A stretch of DNA of 64,000 nt from assembly GCF_016757735.1 (NCBI RefSeq), contig NZ_CP068439.1, positions 2,692,001 through 2,756,000 on the forward strand. Direction: 5' to 3'. This document shows, one piece after another, positions 1 to 9,651 of this stretch. Every line of letters begins with the position of its first letter. The first letter of the stretch is position 1. A program made the translations under genes and the position numbers. The notes under the pieces were generated by a model. That model did no database searches, was not told the origin of the DNA, and worked only from the letters and a program-made list of their open reading frames with translations. The DNA comes from Aequorivita iocasae. GTDB lineage: Bacteria; Bacteroidota; Bacteroidia; Flavobacteriales; Flavobacteriaceae.

Positions 1-2
1 AG

Positions 3-140
<138 letters not shown>

Positions 141-218
141 AAAAGTTTTCAGTTTTCAGTAGCAGTATGTAGTAATCTAAACCCTGAAACTAGAAACCTT
201 AAACCTGAAACCACTTTA

Positions 219-2252
219 GTGACCACAGAAACCATACTTTATATAATCCTCGCCGGAGTAGTATCCATTGCTCTGGCGGTTTTTATGTATGGCTATAAGT
301 CAAAGCAAAAGGGCTTGTTGACTTGGGTTTTTGGAATCCTTCGTTTTATTACGCTTTTCTCTATTTTGCTTTTGATCATTAATCCAAAATTTAAAAGTGA
401 AACCTATACCATTGAAAAACCGAAACTTCCCGTGCTTATTGACAATTCAGCCTCGGTAGGGGAGTTGTACCAAACGGAGAATGTTTCGGAATTACTTCAA
501 AAATTAAAGGAAAACGGTGATTTAAACGATAAGTTTGATGTTTCCTATTATACCTTCGGAAGTGATTTTCGCGAAAGCGATTCTATTTCCTTTAATGAAA
601 AGAACACAAACATTTCCAAAGCACTTACTTCAACTAACGAGCTTTTCAAAAACCAAACGGCTCCAACAATAGTAATTACGGATGGAAACCCAACGCTGGG
701 CAATGATTACGAATTTTCTTCAGCCACTTTCCAAAACGCTATTTATCCAGTAATTCTGGGAGATTCCATAAAATACACAGATCTAAAAATTGAGCAGCTT
801 AACACAAACAGATATACTTTTTTAAAAAACCAATTTCCTGTTGAAGTCATTTTAACCTATAGTGGCGTAGGCCCCGTAAATTCTGAGTTTGTAGTTACCC
901 AAGGAACTGTAGGCGTGTTTCGTACAAACGTTTCATTTTCTGAAAGTGAAACTTCAAAGACCTTAAACTTTACGCTTCCTTCAAATTTGGTGGGACTTCA
1001 AAAATATACCGCACAAATACTTCCACTTGCAGATGAAAAGAACAAAATCAACAACAGCAAGCAGTTTGCTGTTGAAGTGATAGATCAGGCCACCAATGTT
1101 TTAGTTGTAAGCAAAATAGTCCATCCAGATTTGGGCGCACTAAAAAAAGCAATAACTACTAACGAGCAACGTACGGTTTCATTTAAAAAACCTGCAGAAG
1201 CTGTTTCAGTTTTAAATGATTATCAATTAATAATTCTCTATCAACCCGATAGAAGTTTTGCTGCGGTATTTTCAGAAATGGAGAAACTGAAAAAAAACAG
1301 TTGGGTGATCTCTGGCCTGCAAACGGATTGGTATTTTCTCAATGGGGCGCAAGACAATTTTACTAAAGAAACATCCAATCAAAGCGAAGACATACAGGCG
1401 CAATTGAACAGCAATTACGGCACATTTGCCGTGGAAGATATTGGTTTCAACAATTTTCCACCATTGCACACAGAATTTGGCGCATTGACCATACCCGTTC
1501 CAAATGAAGTGCTGCTTGAGCAGACTGTAAGCGGCCTTACAAATGGAAATCCACTGCTTGCCACACTGGAAATAAACGGTAAACGAGATGCCATTTTGGA
1601 CGGGGAAGGCTTTTGGCGCTGGCGCGCACGCAGTTTTCTTGAAACGGAAAGCTTCCAAAGTTTTGATGATTTTATTGGAAATATAATTCAATATTTGGCC
1701 TCCAACAAACGCCGTACTAGACTGGAAGTGTCTTCGGAAACGTTTTATTACAACAACAAACCAATCAGGATTTCTGCCCAATATTTTGATAAAAACTATG
1801 TTTTTGATAACCGTGCATCACTAAATATTACATTAAAAAATAAGGATACCGAAAAGCAAACCGTGTTCCCTATGCTTTTGAGAAATAATTATTACGAAGT
1901 GGATCTCAATAGCCTTTCGGCAGGAGAATATAATTATACGGTTTCAGTTTCAAACGAGGCGGTTTCCAGCAGTGGCAGTTTCACTATTTTGGACTTTAAT
2001 GTTGAGCAGCAATTCCTCAATGCCAATGTTTCCAAACTCCGCCGAATTGCAAAGCATACGGATGGTAGCGCTTATTTTATAACACAAACCGATGCGATGA
2101 TACAAAGTCTGTTAGCCAATGATAACTTCCAAAACATTGAAAGAAGCGAACAAAAAGTGGTACCTTTGATAGATTGGAAATATCTCCTTGCTCTCATCGT
2201 TCTAGCCCTTGCTGCAGAATGGTTTGTTAGAAAATACAATGGCCTTATCTAA
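219..2252 (+). CDS. membrane protein with VWA-like domain
   Basis: A protein of 677 residues with two hydrophobic segments near the N-terminus (about 7-25 and 38-54) and one at the C-terminus (about 650-668), so most of the chain faces the periplasm or cell exterior. After the second segment comes a von Willebrand A-like fold: PVLIDNSAS (75-79 carry the DxSxS metal-site pattern) and later TIVITDGNPTLG. The remainder resembles the beta-rich part of Bacteroidetes BatA-related membrane proteins of unknown role. The start is a GTG; no better ATG is in frame nearby, so it is somewhat uncertain. The 3' end runs almost directly into the prohibitin gene, suggesting one transcript. The function is not known. 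Confidence 0.85.
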   Translation: MTTETILYIILAGVVSIALAVFMYGYKSKQKGLLTWVFGILRFITLFSILLLIINPKFKSETYTIEKPKLPVLIDNSASVGELYQTENVSELLQKLKENGDLNDKFDVSYYTFGSDFRESDSISFNEKNTNISKALTSTNELFKNQTAPTIVITDGNPTLGNDYEFSSATFQNAIYPVILGDSIKYTDLKIEQLNTNRYTFLKNQFPVEVILTYSGVGPVNSEFVVTQGTVGVFRTNVSFSESETSKTLNFTLPSNLVGLQKYTAQILPLADEKNKINNSKQFAVEVIDQATNVLVVSKIVHPDLGALKKAITTNEQRTVSFKKPAEAVSVLNDYQLIILYQPDRSFAAVFSEMEKLKKNSWVISGLQTDWYFLNGAQDNFTKETSNQSEDIQAQLNSNYGTFAVEDIGFNNFPPLHTEFGALTIPVPNEVLLEQTVSGLTNGNPLLATLEINGKRDAILDGEGFWRWRARSFLETESFQSFDDFIGNIIQYLASNKRRTRLEVSSETFYYNNKPIRISAQYFDKNYVFDNRASLNITLKNKDTEKQTVFPMLLRNNYYEVDLNSLSAGEYNYTVSVSNEAVSSSGSFTILDFNVEQQFLNANVSKLRRIAKHTDGSAYFITQTDAMIQSLLANDNFQNIERSEQKVVPLIDWKYLLALIVLALAAEWFVRKYNGLI

Positions 2253-2271
2253 TCAACCAAATACATATACA

Positions 2272-3087
2272 ATGGAAAAATTACCTAAACTCACAATACC
2301 CGTAATCGTAGGAATTATTTTGCTCATAATTTTAGTGTCAAAGTCTTCTGTAACTATTGGCTCCGGTCACGCTGGGGTGCTGTATCAAACTTTTGGTAAC
2401 GGTGTGGTTACCGACGAACCACCGCTAGGAGAGGGATTTCATATCATTGCCCCGTGGAACAAGGTTTTTGTCTATGAAGTGCGCCAACAAGAACTCAGTG
2501 AAAAAATGCAAGTACTATCTAGCAACGGATTGGAAATAAAATTGGACGCCTCGGCTTGGTATCAACCTATTTATAGTGATGTGGCCAAGTTACACCAAGA
2601 AAAAGGAGAAGACTATTTGCAACGCGTTATTCAGCCAGCCATTAGAAGTGCGGCCAGAAGCGTTGTAGGTCGTTATACACCAGAGCAGTTATATTCCACA
2701 AAACGGGACGCCATTCAAGAGGAAATTTTTGAGGAAACAAAAAAGATCCTTGATAAACAATATGTGCAATTAAACGAAATTTTGGTACGGGACGTAACCC
2801 TGCCACCCACTATTAAAGACGCCATTGAAAGAAAGTTAAGACAGGAACAAGAATCTTTAGAATACGAATTTAGGTTAGTGACTGCTGATAAGGAAGCCCA
2901 GAAAGTACGTATTGAAGCACAAGGTAAAGCAGATGCCAATAGAATTTTAAGTGCCTCGCTTACAGATAAAATCCTTCAGGATAAAGGAATAGATGCCACC
3001 CTCGAGCTTGCAAAATCACCAAATAGCAAAGTGGTTGTGGTAGGCTCTGGCGATAGCGGTTTGCCTTTGATTTTAGGGAATAATTAA
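2272..3087 (+). CDS. prohibitin family (SPFH/Band 7) membrane protein
   Basis: A 271-residue SPFH-domain protein. It has one N-terminal membrane helix (IPVIVGIILLIILV) followed by the Band 7 core, with the family pattern GVLYQTFG, GEGFHIIAPWNKVFVYEVRQQ and the conserved YTPEQLYSTKR. A charged, probably coiled-coil stretch (about residues 180-225) ends in the typical EAQKVRIEAQGKADANRI. Prohibitins form large ring assemblies in the membrane and often protect or control membrane proteases; the exact role here is inferred only. An ATG at 2239 in the same frame, overlapping the previous gene, and one at 2209 are alternative starts; 2272 is preferred because it places the membrane helix directly at the N-terminus. 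Confidence 0.9.
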   Translation: MEKLPKLTIPVIVGIILLIILVSKSSVTIGSGHAGVLYQTFGNGVVTDEPPLGEGFHIIAPWNKVFVYEVRQQELSEKMQVLSSNGLEIKLDASAWYQPIYSDVAKLHQEKGEDYLQRVIQPAIRSAARSVVGRYTPEQLYSTKRDAIQEEIFEETKKILDKQYVQLNEILVRDVTLPPTIKDAIERKLRQEQESLEYEFRLVTADKEAQKVRIEAQGKADANRILSASLTDKILQDKGIDATLELAKSPNSKVVVVGSGDSGLPLILGNN

Positions 3088-3091
3088 AAAC

Positions 3092-4843
3092 TTACTTCCG
3101 CTTCCATAGTCTAAAAATAAAAAATGCCGAAATTACTGCAATTCCAATAAGAATTGTCGCTCCCATAACATTTCCATAGATAACATATCCTGTGGCAAAG
3201 AGCGAAGTGTAAACAAAAACAATTCCCAGAAGCATCGAGGCTAAGTCAATGGTAAACACATCATGGCTTGGTCGCAAACTAATATTCGCTTTGGCTGCCA
3301 CTTTTTTAAAGTTTTTCCAACCGTTGCCGTAGGGCGTAATTGCATTGTAAAAATTTGCTAGTGTCTTAGTATCCGTAGGACGGGTGAGGAGGGTTATCGC
3401 AATCCAGCTTACTGTTGTAATTGCAACGCCAATTACCAGTTTCTCATAGGGTTCCAGTCCCATTTCCACAAAATTGAAAACTATGGCAACTATAAATGAA
3501 ACCGCCATGCCGGTAATTTCACTGTATGCGTTTACGCGCCACCAAAACCATCGCAATATAAAAATGAGTCCTGTTCCTGCGCCTATCTGCAATAGAATTG
3601 CAAAAGTTTCCAAAGCGCTGCTTAATACCAATGCGAGCAAAGCAGAAAAAGCCATTAACAGAATTGTGGAAATCTGTCCAACGCCAACCAATTCCTTTTC
3701 AGATGCTTCTGGTTTCACAAACCTCTTGTAAAAATCCAATGAAATATAGGAAGACCCCCAGTTAAGATGCGTGGAGATAGTGCTCATAAAAGCCGCAATC
3801 AAAGAAGCAACCACCAAACCAAGCAAACCTGCAGGCAATTTAGTAAGCATTGCAGAATAGCCCAAATCATGGCCCAAAACGGCATTTGGAAATTGCGCCT
3901 GAATATCGGTAAGTTGCGGATACACGACCAATGAGGCAAAAGCGATCAAAATCCACGGCCATGGGCGCAGGGCATAATGCATTATATTAAAGAGTAAGGT
4001 TGCGCCAATGGCATTTTTCTCATCCTTGGCGGAAAGCATACGTTGTGCGATATAGCCACCACCACCAGGTTCAGCTCCTGGGTACCAGACACTCCACCAT
4101 TGTACGGCAATGGGGATTATTAATAGAACGAGTAAGGTGTTTGTATCGCCGAAATCTGGCAGAAAATTTAATTTATCCGAAACATTTTCATTGGAAAGAA
4201 GATTTTGCAAACCGCCTACTTCGGGTAAGTTCACAATGTAATACGCTGCCCAAATGGAGCCGATCATCGCTATAATAAACTGGAGGAAATCAGTAAAAAT
4301 AACCCCTCGCAAACCGCCAATAGAACTATAGATAACCGTAACGATAGAAGCATATAGCACGCATTCCCATGGCTCAAGGTTAAACAATACGCCACCAATT
4401 TTTATAGCTGCCAAGCAGACCGAGGCCATAATCATTACATTAAAAAAAACACCCAAATACAAAGCCCGGAATCCCCGTAAAAAAGCCGCCGGTTTTCCAC
4501 TGTAGCGCATTTCGTAAAACTGAAGATCTGTAAGTACTTTACTTCTTCGCCATAATTTTGCATATACAAAAACTGTCAGCATTCCAGTAATTAAAAACGT
4601 CCACCATACCCAGTTTCCCGAAACGCCATTTTGCCGAACAATATCTGTAACCAAATTTGGAGTATCTGCTGAAAAAGTGGTGGCAACCATAGAAATACCC
4701 AACAACCACCACGGCATATTTCTTCCTGAAAGAAAGAATTCCTGTGTATTCTTTCCAGACTTTTTGGCTACAACAAGGCCAATCACAAGAAATATAACAA
4801 AGAATGAAATGATTAAAATCCAGTCAAGCGTGGCTAAATGCAT
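3092..4843 (-). CDS. sodium:solute symporter family (SSS) transporter
   Basis: A 583-residue integral membrane protein with about 13-14 hydrophobic segments. It belongs to the sodium:solute symporter family: the N-terminal DFFxxGRxMPWW-like element appears as FFLSGRNMPWWLLGISMVATTFSADTPN, and further family features follow (SSIGGLRGVIFTDFLQF). Such proteins couple sodium entry to uptake of sugars, amino acids, or other solutes; the substrate cannot be assigned here. It is convergent with the prohibitin gene, with only 4 bases between the stops, and divergent from the his operon, so its promoter must lie in the 4844-4960 segment. Confidence 0.88.
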   Translation of the reverse strand: MHLATLDWILIISFFVIFLVIGLVVAKKSGKNTQEFFLSGRNMPWWLLGISMVATTFSADTPNLVTDIVRQNGVSGNWVWWTFLITGMLTVFVYAKLWRRSKVLTDLQFYEMRYSGKPAAFLRGFRALYLGVFFNVMIMASVCLAAIKIGGVLFNLEPWECVLYASIVTVIYSSIGGLRGVIFTDFLQFIIAMIGSIWAAYYIVNLPEVGGLQNLLSNENVSDKLNFLPDFGDTNTLLVLLIIPIAVQWWSVWYPGAEPGGGGYIAQRMLSAKDEKNAIGATLLFNIMHYALRPWPWILIAFASLVVYPQLTDIQAQFPNAVLGHDLGYSAMLTKLPAGLLGLVVASLIAAFMSTISTHLNWGSSYISLDFYKRFVKPEASEKELVGVGQISTILLMAFSALLALVLSSALETFAILLQIGAGTGLIFILRWFWWRVNAYSEITGMAVSFIVAIVFNFVEMGLEPYEKLVIGVAITTVSWIAITLLTRPTDTKTLANFYNAITPYGNGWKNFKKVAAKANISLRPSHDVFTIDLASMLLGIVFVYTSLFATGYVIYGNVMGATILIGIAVISAFFIFRLWKRK

Positions 4844-4961
4844 AAGAAGTATTGATTTTACAGCGGTTCGTAATTACTCCGGTTAAAGTAAAGAAATTGC
4901 TTTGAAAATTAATAAAGCGTTAAATTTTTATATTCACAGTCTTTTAAACAATCTTTTTGTT

Positions 4962-4969
4962 TAGATTTG
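4962..4969 (+). promoter_or_regulatory. his operon promoter, -7 element TAGATTTG
   Basis: An exact match to the Bacteroidetes -7 consensus TAnnTTTG, 12 bases before the leader peptide ATG. It predicts transcription starting around 4972-4975, hence a leader peptide with a 5' untranslated region of only about 6-9 bases. No clear TTG element is seen at -33. The position is inferred from consensus only. Confidence 0.6.
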
Positions 4970-4980
4970 TCGTCGTATTT

Positions 4981-5037
4981 ATGAACAAATCAGTTTTACA
5001 TCATCACCATATTTTCCTTCACGCGCTCGCGAGGTGA
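4981..5037 (+). CDS. his operon leader peptide (18 aa, HHHH)
   Basis: A short reading frame coding MNKSVLHHHHIFLHALAR and a TGA stop. Five of 18 codons are histidine, four consecutive at residues 7-10. It sits upstream of hisG and is followed 33 bases after its stop by a strong intrinsic terminator. This is the classical layout of ribosome-mediated attenuation: when charged His-tRNA is scarce the ribosome stalls on the His codons and the terminator does not form. The codons lie over ATCACC/CCATAT (5003-5012), which can pair with GGTGAT/ATATGG (5033-5042) at the end of the peptide frame, a candidate pause hairpin. The antiterminator pairing could not be settled by eye. Confidence 0.85.
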   Translation: MNKSVLHHHHIFLHALAR

Positions 5038-5070
5038 TATGGCTATTGTGTAAATTCAACAATATTCGAA

Positions 5071-5101
5071 AACCCGTTTGAGCAATCAAACGGGTTTTTT
5101 T
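5071..5101 (+). terminator. intrinsic terminator of the his attenuator
   Basis: A perfect 10-bp stem, AACCCGTTTG with CAAACGGGTT, closes a 6-base loop AGCAAT and runs into a T7 tract. It lies between the His-rich leader peptide and hisG, 30 bases before the hisG ATG, so its only sensible role is premature termination of the his transcript. Confidence 0.88.
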
Positions 5102-5130
5102 ATTTCCCTAATTCAACTAGAAAAATTATA

Positions 5131-5988
5131 ATGAAAAAATTAAAAATTGCAGTACAAAAATCAGGGCGTCTCCACGACGAATCGCTGGCGTTACTCAAAG
5201 ATTGCGGTATTTATATAGACAATGGCCGCGACCAATTGAAAGCTTCGGCTACCAACTTTCCTTTGGAAATCTATTACCTGCGCAATGGCGATATTCCCCA
5301 ATATTTAAAGGATGGCGTGGTGGACTGCGCCATTATAGGTGAAAATCTTTTGGTTGAAAAAGGCGAAGGAATTTCAATTGCCAGTCGCTTGGGCTTTTCG
5401 AAATGCAGGGTTTCGCTTGCTGTTCCGAAGACTTTTAAATACAGTTCCATAGAAGACTTTAACGGAAAGCGAATCGCTACGAGTTATCCTGAAACGACCC
5501 GTAATTATTTAGATGAAAAAGGGATAGAAGCAGAGCTACATATCATTAATGGCAGTGTTGAAATAGCTCCAAATATAGGGCTCGCTGATGCTATTTGCGA
5601 TATCGTGAGCAGCGGCAGTACGCTTTTCAAAAACAATTTAAAGGAAGTGGAAGTCATTTTGAAAAGTGAGGCCGTACTTGCAGTTTCTCCTAATATTTCA
5701 GAAAGTACAACTAAAATTCTTGATAAAATTCGTTTTCGAATCCAATCCGTTTTACAAGGTCGCGACTCGCGCTATGTGCTCTTAAATGCGCCAAATGAAA
5801 AGATTGATGAAATAATCAAAATTTTGCCGGGAATGAAGAGCCCAACCTTGCTTCCGCTGGCAGAGGATGGGTGGAGCAGCATTCATTCCGTTGTAAATAG
5901 GGATGTTTTTTGGGAAGTAATTGAAGAATTAAAACAAGCTGGAGCCGAAGGAATATTAGTTTGTCCAATTGAAAAAATGATACTTTAA
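5131..5988 (+). CDS. hisG: ATP phosphoribosyltransferase HisG (long form)
   Basis: First enzyme of histidine synthesis: joins ATP and PRPP to form phosphoribosyl-ATP. The 285-residue length is that of the long, self-sufficient form with a C-terminal ACT-like regulatory domain that binds histidine, rather than the short form needing HisZ. Visible features are the N-terminal KIAVQKSGRLHDESLALLKDCG, the DGVVDCAIIGENLL segment, and the PRPP-binding region around ADAICDIVSSGSTL (about residues 150-165). The C-terminus ends AEGILVCPIEKMI, typical of the family. It is the first structural gene after the attenuator. Confidence 0.97.
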   Translation: MKKLKIAVQKSGRLHDESLALLKDCGIYIDNGRDQLKASATNFPLEIYYLRNGDIPQYLKDGVVDCAIIGENLLVEKGEGISIASRLGFSKCRVSLAVPKTFKYSSIEDFNGKRIATSYPETTRNYLDEKGIEAELHIINGSVEIAPNIGLADAICDIVSSGSTLFKNNLKEVEVILKSEAVLAVSPNISESTTKILDKIRFRIQSVLQGRDSRYVLLNAPNEKIDEIIKILPGMKSPTLLPLAEDGWSSIHSVVNRDVFWEVIEELKQAGAEGILVCPIEKMIL

Positions 5989-5995
5989 ATTATAA

Positions 5996-6025
5996 AAGAC
6001 GAACGACGAACGACGAACGACGCAC
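5996..6025 (+). repeat. short ACGAACG micro-repeat tract
   Basis: Four head-to-tail copies of ACGAACG (period 7) in the 64-base gap between hisG and hisD. The same repeat family, with variants ACGAGCG, ACGAATT and ACGAACT, recurs at 9530-9650, 10952-11105, 11518-11585 (inverted), 12332-12560 and 21155-21240 (inverted). Confidence 0.85.
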
Positions 6026-6052
6026 TGAAAATAAAACTATTGAATTATAAAA

Positions 6053-7339
6053 ATGAAAACTATAAAATATCCAAAACCTGAAATATGGTCTGAACTTTTA
6101 CAACGCCCCACCCAAACGATTGCCGATGTGGAAGCGACCGTAAACGAAATTTTTTCCGAAGTAAAAGTGAAAGGTAATGCAGCAGTTAAAAAATACACCC
6201 AACTTTTTGATGGAATTTCCTTGGATGAAATAGTAGTTTCGGAAGAAGAAATTGCAAATGCAGAAAAAGAAGTACCCGAAGATTTGAAGGCAGCAATCAA
6301 TCTCGCAAAAGCAAACATCGAAAAATTCCATAGCGCCCAAAAAACTGACCGTATTATAATAGAAACTACTAAAGGTGTATTGTGTTGGCAAGAAAAACGA
6401 CCCATCCAAAAAATAGGGCTTTACATTCCTGGTGGGACTGCGCCGCTCTTTTCAACGGTTTTGATGCTGGCTATTCCAGCAAAAGTAGCTGGTTGCAAGG
6501 AAATTATTTTATGCTCGCCACCTGATAAAAACGGTAAAATCAACCCTGCAATTCTCTATGCGGCCAATCTTTGCGGAGTCACACATATTTTCAAAATTGG
6601 TGGAATTCAAGCTATTGGCGCAATGACTTTTGGCGCCGATACCGTTCCTGCTGTTTACAAAATATTTGGTCCGGGAAATCAGTTTGTAACCGTCGCCAAG
6701 CAAATTGCAACCAAACACGGAGTTGCTATCGATATGCCCGCAGGTCCTTCAGAGTTGCTTGTTTTTGCTGATGACACGGCGGATCCTTCCTTCGTGGCTT
6801 CCGATTTACTGTCGCAGGCTGAACACGGTGCCGATAGTCAGGTTATTTTAGTTACAACCTCAGAAAAGCTTTTGAATTCTGTAGAAAAGGAAGTGGAAAA
6901 GCAGATGGCGTCACTTCCCAGAAAATCGATTGCGGAAAAAGCAATACAAAATTCAAAAATGATTTTGGTGGAAAATAATGGACAAGCAATCAATCTCATC
7001 AATGAATATGCCCCGGAACACTTTATTGTGGTTTCAAAAGAAGAAGATTTTTTTATTGAGAACATTCGAAATGCCGGTTCAGTTTTTATTGGAAACTACA
7101 CTCCCGAAAGCGCTGGGGATTATGCTTCGGGAACCAATCATACTTTGCCCACAAATGGTTATGCAAAACAGTACAGCGGGGTAAACCTCGACAGTTTTAT
7201 GAAAAGTATGACCTTTCAAAAAATTTCAGCACAGGGAATTCAAAATATAGGGAAAACCATAGAAACCATGGCCGAAGCTGAAGGATTGCAAGCGCACAAA
7301 AATGCGGTGACTTTACGGTTGGAGAGTTTAAAAAAATAA
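6053..7339 (+). CDS. hisD: histidinol dehydrogenase HisD
   Basis: Catalyses the last two steps of the pathway, oxidising L-histidinol to histidine with two NAD+. The 428-residue length is standard. Key family segments are present: GLYIPGGTAPLFSTVLML, the NAD-site region FGPGNQFVTVAKQ, DMPAGPSELLV, the zinc and catalytic region LLSQAEHGADSQVILV, and the histidines of YAPEHFIV and SGTNHTLPT. It follows hisG after a 64-base gap holding micro-repeats and precedes hisC by 4 bases, so it is part of the his transcript. Confidence 0.97.
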   Translation: MKTIKYPKPEIWSELLQRPTQTIADVEATVNEIFSEVKVKGNAAVKKYTQLFDGISLDEIVVSEEEIANAEKEVPEDLKAAINLAKANIEKFHSAQKTDRIIIETTKGVLCWQEKRPIQKIGLYIPGGTAPLFSTVLMLAIPAKVAGCKEIILCSPPDKNGKINPAILYAANLCGVTHIFKIGGIQAIGAMTFGADTVPAVYKIFGPGNQFVTVAKQIATKHGVAIDMPAGPSELLVFADDTADPSFVASDLLSQAEHGADSQVILVTTSEKLLNSVEKEVEKQMASLPRKSIAEKAIQNSKMILVENNGQAINLINEYAPEHFIVVSKEEDFFIENIRNAGSVFIGNYTPESAGDYASGTNHTLPTNGYAKQYSGVNLDSFMKSMTFQKISAQGIQNIGKTIETMAEAEGLQAHKNAVTLRLESLKK

Positions 7340-7343
7340 AGCG

Positions 7344-8396
7344 ATGAATAAAGATTTTAATATTAAGAGCCTTATCCGACCAAATGTGGCAAAAATGCAG
7401 CCATACAGCTCAGCCCGCGATGAATTTAAGGATTTTAACAGTGAGATGGTTTTCCTCGATGCCAACGAAAACCCGTTTGAAACTAATGTAAACCGCTATC
7501 CCGATCCGCAACAGCGACACCTAAAAAGCATTCTTTCAAAACATAAAAATATTCCAACAGATCAGATTCTTTTGGGAAATGGCAGTGATGAAGTACTCGA
7601 CTTGATTTTCAGGGCATTCTGCGAACCCGCTAAAGATAACATAATCACTTTACCGCCAACCTATGGTATGTACGGAGTTTTGGCAGATTTAAATAATATT
7701 GAGAATAGGGAAGTGCTACTTGATGCAGATTTTCAGCTGGATTTGGATAAGATTTCAAGTACCGCAGATACGCGCACCAAGCTATTGTTTATTTGTTCCC
7801 CAAATAATCCAACGGGTAATTTGATAGCTTTGGAAAGAATTTTAAAGCTATTAAAAACCTTCCATGGTTTGGTAGTGATTGATGAGGCTTACATAGATTT
7901 TGCAAACGAGGAAAGTTGGATTTCAAAGCTGCGCAAATTTCCAAATTTGATTGTCACACAAACACTTTCAAAAGCATACGGATTGGCGGGAATCCGATTG
8001 GGAATTTGCTATGCTTCTGCGGAAATTATTTCGGTTTTGAATAAAATCAAGCCGCCGTACAACATAAATAAACTCACCCAAGAAACGGCAATTGAGCAAC
8101 TTCAAAATACTGAAAGGATGTATAGGGAGATATCCTTATTAAAAACAGAAAAGGATACATTACTTAAAGCATTGGTTGAAATAGATTTTGTTAAAAAAGT
8201 ATATCCATCAGATGCAAATTTCATCCTTTTAAAAGTTGACAATGCAGAAAGGCGCTACACACAATTATTGGCAAAAGGCATTGTAGTACGCAATAGAAGT
8301 TTGCAACCATTTTGTGAGAACACACTTCGTATAACGATTGGAACTCCTTCCGAAAACAAAAAATTAATAATTACCCTAAAAGAAATGCAACAATGA
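7344..8396 (+). CDS. hisC: histidinol-phosphate aminotransferase HisC
   Basis: PLP-dependent class I/II aminotransferase converting imidazole-acetol phosphate to histidinol phosphate. The 350-residue protein shows LDANENPFE near the N-terminus, [26 protein letters not shown], the DEAYIDFA segment that holds the PLP-ring aspartate, and [14 protein letters not shown] with the Schiff-base lysine. The stop overlaps the hisB start by four bases (ATGA), indicating translational coupling. Confidence 0.97.
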   Translation: MNKDFNIKSLIRPNVAKMQPYSSARDEFKDFNSEMVFLDANENPFETNVNRYPDPQQRHLKSILSKHKNIPTDQILLGNGSDEVLDLIFRAFCEPAKDNIITLPPTYGMYGVLADLNNIENREVLLDADFQLDLDKISSTADTRTKLLFICSPNNPTGNLIALERILKLLKTFHGLVVIDEAYIDFANEESWISKLRKFPNLIVTQTLSKAYGLAGIRLGICYASAEIISVLNKIKPPYNINKLTQETAIEQLQNTERMYREISLLKTEKDTLLKALVEIDFVKKVYPSDANFILLKVDNAERRYTQLLAKGIVVRNRSLQPFCENTLRITIGTPSENKKLIITLKEMQQ

Positions 8397-9529
8397 AAAA
8401 ACGCGTACTGTTTATAGACCGCGATGGCACCATAATCAAAGAAACTGTAGACGAGCAGATAGATGCTTTTGACAAAATGATTTTTTATCCCAAAGTATTT
8501 AGCTACTTGGGAAAAATAGTAAAAGAGTTTGATTTTGAATTGGTGATGATTACCAATCAGGACGGTTTGGGAACGGATTCTTTTCCTGAGGAAACCTTTT
8601 GGCCAGTACATAATTTTATACTAAAAGGTTTTGAAAATGAAGGTGTTATTTTCAGTGAGGTATTAATTGACCGAACATTTCCGAACGAAAAGGCCGATAC
8701 TCGGAAACCTGGAACTGGCTTGTTAAAAAAATATTTTTCCGAAGAATATGACCTGGAAAATTCCTTTGTAATAGGCGATAGGCTCACGGATATGGAACTT
8801 GCCAAAAACCTTGGCGCCAAAGGAATTTTCATAAACGATAATACTAAGTTGGGGACTTCCGAAATTTCGTTGAAAGTTGAAGAACTACAGCAAAACATCG
8901 CTTTGGAAACCAATGATTGGCAGCAGATTTATGAGTTTTTAAAACTGAAACAGCGTGTTTCAGAAATCCACCGAAAAACAAATGAAACCGATATTTCAAT
9001 TAAATTGAATCTGGATGGCAGCGGGAAAAGTATTATAAACACTGGCATTGCCTTTTTTGACCATATGCTGGACCAATTGGCGCGGCACGGGCAAATGGAT
9101 TTGGTAATAACCGTAACAGGAGATTTGGAAGTGGACGAGCACCATACCATCGAGGACACCGCAATTGCTTTGGGCGAAGTTTTCAACCAAGCCCTAGGGG
9201 ATAAATTGGGAATGGAGCGCTACGGCTTCTGTTTGCCAATGGACGATTGTTTAGCCCAAGTTGCCATTGACTTCGGTGGAAGGAACTGGCTAGTTTGGGA
9301 TGCCGATTTCAAACGCGAAATGATAGGCAAAATGCCCACGGAAATGTTCCAGCATTTTTTTAAAAGTTTTACCGATGGTGCCAAGGCAAATCTCAATATT
9401 AAAGCCGAAGGAACCAACGAGCACCATAAAATTGAAGCAATTTTTAAAGCCTTCGCTAAAGCCATAAAGATGGCTATAAAACGTGATGCTGAAAAAATGA
9501 TTTTACCAACGACCAAAGGCTTGCTTTAA
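8393..9529 (+). CDS. hisB: bifunctional HisB: histidinol-phosphatase / imidazoleglycerol-phosphate dehydratase
   Basis: A fusion of two enzymes. Residues 1 to about 165 form a HAD phosphatase (DRDGTI nucleophile motif, [23 protein letters not shown]); the rest, from about 185, is the imidazoleglycerol-phosphate dehydratase with its two metal-binding HxxHH-like motifs, [15 protein letters not shown] and [14 protein letters not shown], plus [13 protein letters not shown]. It performs the sixth and eighth pathway steps. It overlaps hisC by four bases. The following 122 bases are almost entirely micro-repeats. Confidence 0.97.
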   Translation: MKKRVLFIDRDGTIIKETVDEQIDAFDKMIFYPKVFSYLGKIVKEFDFELVMITNQDGLGTDSFPEETFWPVHNFILKGFENEGVIFSEVLIDRTFPNEKADTRKPGTGLLKKYFSEEYDLENSFVIGDRLTDMELAKNLGAKGIFINDNTKLGTSEISLKVEELQQNIALETNDWQQIYEFLKLKQRVSEIHRKTNETDISIKLNLDGSGKSIINTGIAFFDHMLDQLARHGQMDLVITVTGDLEVDEHHTIEDTAIALGEVFNQALGDKLGMERYGFCLPMDDCLAQVAIDFGGRNWLVWDADFKREMIGKMPTEMFQHFFKSFTDGAKANLNIKAEGTNEHHKIEAIFKAFAKAIKMAIKRDAEKMILPTTKGLL

Positions 9530-9650
9530 ATACGATATACGAAATATGAAATACGAATTACGAAGTACGAGCGACGAGCTACGAGTTACGAAATATGAAA
9601 TATGAAATACGAGCTACGAATTACGAACGACGGGAAATTAAAATAGGAAA
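9530..9650 (+). repeat. degenerate 7-8 bp repeat tract between hisB and hisH
   Basis: About 120 bases made of variants of TACGAAAT, TACGAATT, ACGAGCG and ACGAGCT. A reading frame through its end (from 9595) would add 19 residues to HisH, but the true HisH start is the ATG at 9652, so this is repeat DNA and not coding. Confidence 0.85.
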
Positions 9651-9651
9651 T

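Noticed and set aside
9595-9651. 19-residue N-terminal extension of HisH
   Set aside because: Encoded by repeat DNA; the family N-terminus starts exactly at the ATG at 9652.
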